NCBI GenBank assembly: GCA_024635855.1
Contig: JAGXHZ010000111.1
Span: 1 to 12,334 of the forward strand
Reading direction: 5' to 3'
Source: Sulfuricurvum sp.
Lineage (GTDB): Bacteria > Campylobacterota > Campylobacteria > Campylobacterales > Sulfurimonadaceae
DNA length: 12,334 nt
The translations under genes and the position numbers were made by a program. Each line of letters opens with the position of its first letter. Position 1 is the stretch's first letter. Shown here piece after piece: positions 7,979-12,334 of this stretch. The notes under the pieces are model-generated. The model had not been told where the DNA came from. It saw nothing but the letters and a program-made list of their open reading frames with translations, and ran no database searches.

Positions 7979-8440
7979 ATGAAAAAATGGTTACTTATCC
8001 TCGCACTCTCAGCCGTTTTATGTGCAGAAGAAGGGGTAAAACAAGTTGTTTTCGATCTTAAAACGGGAAGTATTGAAACGTTTGAAAAGAAAGTGCTCCA
8101 AGGGATTGCCTATCATAAAAGTCATTATGAAGGGAAACTCGAAAAACTCGATGTGGCGGTTGTCATTCATGGTGATGCGTATAAGTTTTTCGTGAAAGAT
8201 TTGAAAAACTCACCCTATAAAAATGATCAAAAGTTGGCTTTAGCTCACGATCAACTGAGTAAGCGGATTGCCACTATGGCGGATACGTACGAAGTAGAGT
8301 TTTTAATGTGCGAAGCAACGATGAAAAAATTGAAGATTGATAAAAGCAATGTGTATGATTATGTGAAATTAACCCCAAATTCAACCATCGGGCTGATCGA
8401 TAAACAAAGTGAACATTTTGCTTATATCCCGATTTACTAA
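7979..8440 (+). CDS. Secreted DsrE/DsrF-like protein
   Basis: A 153-residue protein with an export signal, MKKWLLILALSAVLCA, probably cut before Glu17 and so periplasmic. The rest has the alternating strand/helix pattern of the DsrE/DsrF-like fold: KQVVFDL, KLDVAVVIHGDAYKFF and VEFLMCEATMKKLKI. Cys111 in that last segment is the only cysteine left in the mature protein and sits where related proteins have a conserved one. Cytoplasmic DsrE and TusD pass sulfur as a persulfide on such a cysteine; whether this exported relative does the same is inference. ATG 7979 is chosen because AAAGGA lies five bases before it and the signal peptide begins there; an earlier in-frame start would add eleven polar residues. 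It is divergent from the ArsR-family gene, and dsbD follows 66 bases downstream. Confidence 0.82.
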   Translation: MKKWLLILALSAVLCAEEGVKQVVFDLKTGSIETFEKKVLQGIAYHKSHYEGKLEKLDVAVVIHGDAYKFFVKDLKNSPYKNDQKLALAHDQLSKRIATMADTYEVEFLMCEATMKKLKIDKSNVYDYVKLTPNSTIGLIDKQSEHFAYIPIY

Positions 8441-8472
8441 TAAGACGATTCTGAACGTTTTAAAAATTATGC

Positions 8473-8478
8473 TAAAAT
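8473..8478 (+). promoter_or_regulatory. Possible extended -10 box before dsbD
   Basis: TGCTAAAAT at 8470-8478 has the TGN extension and a one-mismatch -10 hexamer 28 bases before the dsbD ATG. The -35 region is weak. dsbD may have its own promoter besides read-through from the DsrE-like gene. Confidence 0.4.
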
Positions 8479-8506
8479 AGTGAATATTTGTACAAAAGGT
8501 TTGAGT

Positions 8507-10300
8507 ATGCGTTTTTTCTTTTTACTATTTTTTTCTATGGCTCTTTTTGGAGTAAGTTTTCTTCAGCCTGATGAAGCATTTAAGCCTAAAATCACAACGG
8601 TGGAGGACGATACAATCGCGGTTGAGATTGAGTTGGGTGATCAAATTTATCTGTATAAAGACAAGCTCAAAATTGAAGATGCCGACTTGAATGACGGTAT
8701 TAATTTTACGATTATTGAGACGGAAACAAAAACGGCTGATCATGAGGGGGAGAGTGTTTATGAAACTAATCCTATCACTCATATTGATCTAAGTAAGGCT
8801 AAAGAGCTTAGCGGTGAGCAAAAAGTTCGTGTTAAGCTTTCTTATCAAGGATGCTCTTCGGCAGGGTTGTGTTATGAACCTCAAGAATCTGTATTGGAAA
8901 TCATGGTGGATGCGGATAACTTAAGCGTTGCAGATCCGGCACATCTGAGTGCATTGGCTTTGACAAAGCCTGCAAAAGAGGCTGTAAAACCTAAAAATGA
9001 ATCGGAAACCGATCAAATTGCGAGTGTTATTAAAGGCGGGAGTCTTTGGTTTATCATTATCAGCTTCTTTGGTTTCGGTCTTCTTCTCTCTTTGACTCCG
9101 TGCGTTTTCCCGATGATTCCTATCATTTCATCGGTAATTCTCGCTCAGGGCAAGGGAATGGGAGCTAAAAAAGCGTTTTTACTCTCATTGGTGTATGTTT
9201 TATCGATGGCAGTAGCGTATACGATAGCGGGTGTTTTAGCCGGTTTGTTTGGGTCAAATCTACAAGCTGCATTTCAAACGCCGTGGATTATTACTGTATT
9301 TGCATTGGTTTTCGTCCTTTTATCATTATCAATGTTTGATGTGTATGAACTTCAAATTCCTAATTTTATTCAATCGCGACTCTCTAAGCTCGGAGGTCAA
9401 AGAAGCGGGGTTGCCGGTATTGCGATTATGGGCTTTTTATCGGCACTGATTGTGGGACCGTGTGTGGCTGCTCCGCTTGCTGGAGCCTTGATCTACATTG
9501 GTCAGACTGGGGATGCATTGCTGGGTGGTATTGCGCTCTTTTCACTGAGTATCGGTATGGGCGTTCCCTTACTCATTGTCGGAACGACTTCAGGTAAATT
9601 TATGCCAAAACCGGGAATGTGGATGGATGTCATCAAAGCGATCTTTGGTGTGATGCTTCTTGGTATCGCCATTTGGATGATGGGTCGCGTCTTGGATGAA
9701 AACACGACGTTATTGTTATGGGGCGGATTAGCGGTATTTGTTGCGATTAACTTGAACGCTTTGGAACCGTTAGGACAACACCCTTCATGGAGTTCTCGTG
9801 CTAACGTCAAAGCCCTCGGATTTATGATCTTACTCTATGGAATTAGTTTATTGATAGGAGGTATGGCAGGAGCAAAAAATATTTTACATCCTCTTGATCC
9901 TTTTTTGAGTCTTAAACAAGAAAGATCAGTCTCGCTAAATGCCCATAAAACGTTTGAAAAAATCACCTCCATCGAAGAATTGGATGCTATTTTGGCAGAA
10001 AACAAAGGTAAGCGTGTAATGGTCGATTTTTATGCAGACTGGTGTACCGCCTGCAAAGAGCTTGAAGAAAAAACCTTTAGTGACGAAACCGTTAAAACGG
10101 CGATGGATGAGTATGTATTGGTGCAAGTGGATGTAACCGCCAACGACGATGCAGCGACAGCAATCACTAAAAAATACGGAATTTTCGGACCACCCGCTAT
10201 TTTGTTTTTTGATGAGAAAGGTCAACAAATAGAGGATGCCGGCATCGTCGGTTTTAAAGAGCCAAAAGAATTTTTAACCCATTTAGGAAGTATAAAATGA
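8507..10300 (+). CDS. dsbD: Thiol:disulfide interchange protein DsbD
   Basis: Moves reducing power from cytoplasmic thioredoxin across the inner membrane to periplasmic proteins, as needed for disulfide isomerases and cytochrome c assembly. All three domains of the full-length family are present in 597 residues: a signal peptide; a periplasmic alpha domain with the pair Cys116/Cys122 in YQGCSSAGLCYEP; a membrane domain at about 180-460 with its two key cysteines, Cys199 in SLTPCVFPMIP and Cys319 in VGPCVAAPLAGALIYIGQTG; and a C-terminal thioredoxin domain with VDFYADWCTACKELE, Cys513/Cys516. Nothing essential is missing. ATG 8507 was chosen since AAAAGG lies seven bases before it and the signal peptide starts there; ATG-like starts upstream at 8480 would put nine polar residues in front. 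It overlaps the next thioredoxin gene by four bases (ATGA), so the two are translationally coupled. Confidence 0.95.
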   Translation: MRFFFLLFFSMALFGVSFLQPDEAFKPKITTVEDDTIAVEIELGDQIYLYKDKLKIEDADLNDGINFTIIETETKTADHEGESVYETNPITHIDLSKAKELSGEQKVRVKLSYQGCSSAGLCYEPQESVLEIMVDADNLSVADPAHLSALALTKPAKEAVKPKNESETDQIASVIKGGSLWFIIISFFGFGLLLSLTPCVFPMIPIISSVILAQGKGMGAKKAFLLSLVYVLSMAVAYTIAGVLAGLFGSNLQAAFQTPWIITVFALVFVLLSLSMFDVYELQIPNFIQSRLSKLGGQRSGVAGIAIMGFLSALIVGPCVAAPLAGALIYIGQTGDALLGGIALFSLSIGMGVPLLIVGTTSGKFMPKPGMWMDVIKAIFGVMLLGIAIWMMGRVLDENTTLLLWGGLAVFVAINLNALEPLGQHPSWSSRANVKALGFMILLYGISLLIGGMAGAKNILHPLDPFLSLKQERSVSLNAHKTFEKITSIEELDAILAENKGKRVMVDFYADWCTACKELEEKTFSDETVKTAMDEYVLVQVDVTANDDAATAITKKYGIFGPPAILFFDEKGQQIEDAGIVGFKEPKEFLTHLGSIK

Positions 10301-10680
10301 ATAAAACAATCGTAGCATTGGCACTACTAGCATCGTGTGCATCTGCCCAAATCAACTGGGTGGCATCGTATGATGTTGCACTCACAAAAGCGGCAAAAGA
10401 GAAAAAAAACGTGATGGTAATGTTTTCTAGGGAAGAGTGTCCTGCGTGTGAATACATGGAAGATGTTGTATTTGAAGAGCAAGCAGTAGAACAGATGATT
10501 AACAAAAACTTCATCCCTGTTCATCTTGATATCCATAAAGACTTTCTTCCTGAAGGATTAGGCTATATGGGAACACCTACCTTTCATTTCGTGAATTCAA
10601 AAGGGGTAAAACTCAAACGTCATGACGGGGGAGCGAATATTCCCACTTTCATGGGAATTTTGAACAGCGTGAAGAAGTAA
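10297..10680 (+). CDS. Small secreted thioredoxin-fold protein (CPAC)
   Basis: A 127-residue thioredoxin-like protein. The N-terminus is an export signal, MNKTIVALALLASCASA, after which the sequence shows the thioredoxin-like order: VMVMFSREECPACEYME with the active pair Cys48/Cys51, then YMGTPTFHFV with the cis-proline Pro94. It resembles the short Thioredoxin_7/SoxW-like proteins rather than classical DsbA or DsbC. The start overlaps the dsbD stop (ATGA), so it is almost certainly a partner that receives electrons from DsbD in the periplasm; its own targets are unknown. The signal is ambiguous: LASC14 fits a lipobox, while ASA before Gln18 fits ordinary cleavage, so it may be a lipoprotein or a soluble protein. 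Confidence 0.85.
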   Translation: MNKTIVALALLASCASAQINWVASYDVALTKAAKEKKNVMVMFSREECPACEYMEDVVFEEQAVEQMINKNFIPVHLDIHKDFLPEGLGYMGTPTFHFVNSKGVKLKRHDGGANIPTFMGILNSVKK

Positions 10681-10702
10681 GGGGAGTTTTACTTTTTCCC
10701 CT
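10680..10702. terminator. Hairpin between convergent genes
   Basis: AGGGGA at 10680-10685 pairs with TCCCCT at 10697-10702 across an 11-base loop, in the 8-base gap between two facing stop codons and running into the end of the minus-strand gene. It may serve both directions, but neither side has a long T run, so strength is doubtful. Confidence 0.4.
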
Positions 10703-11219
10703 CAACAAGCTTCTCTAAAATATAAAGCTGCAATTCTTTATTCGGTATCTCTTTATCGATTGCCTCTGCATAGATATTGGCTACTTCGGCAGCATGAAGC
10801 TCATAGTTAAAATGGGGAAAGTGATTTTCCCATCCGCGTTTTAGAATTTTATGTGCTACTGCGTCGATAAGGAATTCTTTGAATATTGCATACATCGCAA
10901 AAAACATCCCTGTAAACAAGACCGCCATAATAATGAGCAAGTGACAATCGATTTTTACCAGTTTAGCATGAAAGAGTGCTGCAGGCGGAAGCATTATCAT
11001 ATGCCATAAAATTATAAACACAATATAGCTCTTTCCGACACTAAAACGAAAACCGGGAATATTTCCTTCGAGTTTTAAGCCGTCTTGGTACATTTTATTG
11101 GTTCTTAGCAAATCTCTAAACAGCATTGGCGAATCAGAGAGGGTAAAAACGTAGGGGATGATTTTCTCATCAACGATACGATTTGAATAGGTTTTAGCCC
11201 ATGAAAAAAGTCTAAGCAT
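10689..11219 (-). CDS. Unidentified small membrane protein beside lpxB
   Basis: A 176-residue protein I do not recognise. It has no signal peptide. A polar, slightly basic N-terminal part of about 60 residues is followed by two hydrophobic helices at roughly 65-83 and 93-113, then a C-terminal part of about 60 residues with HFPHFNYELHAAEVANIYAEAI and a charged helical tail. The two helices suggest a hairpin in the inner membrane with both ends on the same side, probably the cytoplasm. Its ATG lies inside the end of lpxB (8-base overlap) and AAGGA stands before it, so it is made together with LpxB. This suggests, without proving, a role linked to lipid A or the envelope. No catalytic motif is visible. 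Confidence 0.75.
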   Translation of the reverse strand: MLRLFSWAKTYSNRIVDEKIIPYVFTLSDSPMLFRDLLRTNKMYQDGLKLEGNIPGFRFSVGKSYIVFIILWHMIMLPPAALFHAKLVKIDCHLLIIMAVLFTGMFFAMYAIFKEFLIDAVAHKILKRGWENHFPHFNYELHAAEVANIYAEAIDKEIPNKELQLYILEKLVEGKK

Positions 11220-12261
11220 TGGTTTCCTTGATTATTTCGCTTACACGCGCAGCACTTCCATGTTTTAAAAGAGCTCGCAACGTACTGGCGTTAGTAAAAA
11301 ATTTTTCTCTATCCATTTCAATGTAGCTATTATACAGGTTTTCTGCCGTTACATCGTTTTGAATAAACTCAGGATGGAGCGGTTTACCGTATTGGTGCAT
11401 AAATAAGAGATTTCCAAGCCCTGCATACTCAAGTTTTATCAATGCACGTCCGATGATATAGTCCAGCTTTTTAGCGATGTAGACGAGGACAAAAGGGGTT
11501 TTGATGAGACATGCTTCGAGCGTTGCCGTTCCGCTGCAGATGAACGCAAAATCCGATTGTGCGAGGGTCGTGTGTGCATCATGAGTGAGCGTAAAAGAGG
11601 ACGTGTCCCCATAAAGTTCTTCTATTTTTTCCGGTGTAAAGTGTGAGGGGATAACTAGCATTGCTTGACACTCTATTCGAGCACGCACCTCTTTAAAAAC
11701 TCCCATAAGTTTTTTGATTTCACCCGGACGGCTGCCGGGCATAAAGGTAATCACTCCAGTAGGTTCAAGCGATGTTTTTTCTACTGTTATTTCATCCAAC
11801 AGCGGATGCCCGACGTATTCGATAGGAGCATCAGGGGAGTAATATGTGGGTTCAAAGGGGAGAATAGAACACAACTTCGTAATGGTTTTCTCTAATACAG
11901 GAATCCGCTTTTTCTTCCACGCCCATGCCTGAGGGAGAATATAGTAGATAATCTCTTTGTCGGGATAACGTTTACGAATGGCTTTCGCGAGCGGCAAATT
12001 AAATCCGGACGAGTCAATCAGCAACACTTTATCGGCATCTCCTGCAAGTTCTACCATTTCATCTTTCAGACGAAAGAAAAAAGGGAGTTTGGTGAGTGCA
12101 TCCACAAATCCCATGATCGACGTTGCACGTAAATCGACAATGCTCTCTCCCAATGAAACATCAAAAATACCGCACAGTTCAACATTATACCCGAGCTCTT
12201 TTACGAGATAGCGCAGATGAATATTGGCGGAGTGTTCTAGGGCAGATACTAATAGTTTCAT
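11212..12261 (-). CDS. lpxB: Lipid-A-disaccharide synthase
   Basis: Joins lipid X and UDP-diacylglucosamine into the lipid A disaccharide at the inner face of the inner membrane. The 349-residue protein shows the family landmarks in order: ILPQAWAWKKKRI at about 108-120, LPFEPTYY at 134-141, EYVGHPLLDE near 148-157, FMPGSRPGEIKKL at 173-185 and CSGTATLEACL near 242-252, the donor-sugar side. The N-terminal motif is SALEHSANIHL where E. coli-type enzymes have a glycine/aspartate form; to my recollection Campylobacterota LpxB share this, so it looks like a lineage trait and not damage. The start is supported by a strong AGGAGG six bases upstream and by overlap (ATGA) with the stop of the gene before it. 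The gene ends 8 bases inside the following membrane-protein gene. Confidence 0.95.
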   Translation of the reverse strand: MKLLVSALEHSANIHLRYLVKELGYNVELCGIFDVSLGESIVDLRATSIMGFVDALTKLPFFFRLKDEMVELAGDADKVLLIDSSGFNLPLAKAIRKRYPDKEIIYYILPQAWAWKKKRIPVLEKTITKLCSILPFEPTYYSPDAPIEYVGHPLLDEITVEKTSLEPTGVITFMPGSRPGEIKKLMGVFKEVRARIECQAMLVIPSHFTPEKIEELYGDTSSFTLTHDAHTTLAQSDFAFICSGTATLEACLIKTPFVLVYIAKKLDYIIGRALIKLEYAGLGNLLFMHQYGKPLHPEFIQNDVTAENLYNSYIEMDREKFFTNASTLRALLKHGSAARVSEIIKETNA

Positions 12262-12334
12262 GAACTTCCTCCTCCCGTCATAGAATTATCGGGAGAATAA
12301 TGCTCTTTGCTATGCTCATGATAGTCGCTCAAGA
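12258..12334 (-). CDS. 3' end of an unidentified gene upstream of lpxB
   Basis: An open frame enters from the right edge and ends at a TGA overlapping the lpxB ATG. The 24 visible residues are LSDYHEHSKEHYSP followed by DNSMTGGGSS: polar, with three histidines, and a flexible glycine/serine end. The overlap and the strong lpxB ribosome site encoded within it suggest a real gene co-transcribed with lpxB. The tail alone does not identify the protein. Confidence 0.5.
   Translation of the reverse strand, partial: LSDYHEHSKEHYSPDNSMTGGGSS
12268..12273 (-). promoter_or_regulatory. Strong ribosome binding site of lpxB
   Basis: Minus-strand AGGAGG, a full match to the anti-Shine-Dalgarno sequence, stands six bases before the lpxB ATG and fixes its start. 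It lies inside the end of the preceding gene, where it helps encode the Gly-Gly-Gly run. Confidence 0.7.

Noticed and set aside
11212..12261. Altered N-terminal motif of LpxB as a sign of an inactive enzyme
   Set aside because: All later motifs are intact and, as I recall, Campylobacterota LpxB share this N-terminal form, so it looks like a lineage trait.
1..12334. Transfer signs, insertion sequences, CRISPR arrays or tRNA genes
   Set aside because: No terminal repeats, transposase motifs, repeated spacers or cloverleaf-like sequences were found, and base composition looks even throughout.

Overview
The window comes from a sulfur-metabolising member of the Campylobacterota (the former Epsilonproteobacteria), most like Sulfuricurvum or Sulfurimonas. 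This is judged from protein sequence character only: a compact AT-leaning genome, an LpxB whose N-terminus carries SALEHSAN instead of the usual glycine/aspartate motif, extended TATAAT-type -10 boxes with poor -35 boxes, and a secreted DsrE-type sulfur protein beside DsbD. No database search was run. All coding space is tightly packed. There is no RNA gene, insertion sequence, CRISPR array or prophage, and no gene-free stretch above 300 bases.

Layout. (1) Bases 1-2243, plus strand: the 3' part of argB (arginine synthesis) and complete thrC (threonine synthesis), the latter with its own likely promoter. (2) Bases 2247-7345, minus strand: a three-gene operon running from a DUF255/YyaL-type thioredoxin-fold protein to a class I polyphosphate kinase 2 and then a SulP anion transporter fused to a STAS domain and a cyclic-nucleotide-binding-like domain. 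The gaps are 18 and 2 bases. (3) Bases 7464-10680: an ArsR-family repressor on the minus strand, divergent from a secreted DsrE-like protein, followed on the plus strand by dsbD and a small secreted CPAC thioredoxin that overlaps dsbD by 4 bases. (4) Bases 10689-12334, minus strand: the end of an unidentified gene, lpxB (lipid A synthesis) and a small two-helix membrane protein of unknown function, all with overlapping ends.

How the genes work together. The most interesting part is region 3. DsbD carries electrons across the inner membrane to the periplasm, the small thioredoxin is a natural recipient, and the DsrE-like protein has one cysteine left after secretion, placed where this family carries sulfur. 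The neighbouring ArsR protein has three cysteines, and a perfect 14-base palindrome lies between its promoter and that of the DsrE-like gene. I infer a small periplasmic sulfur or thiol-redox module under a sulfide-, persulfide- or metal-sensing repressor. Regions 1 and 4 are ordinary housekeeping.
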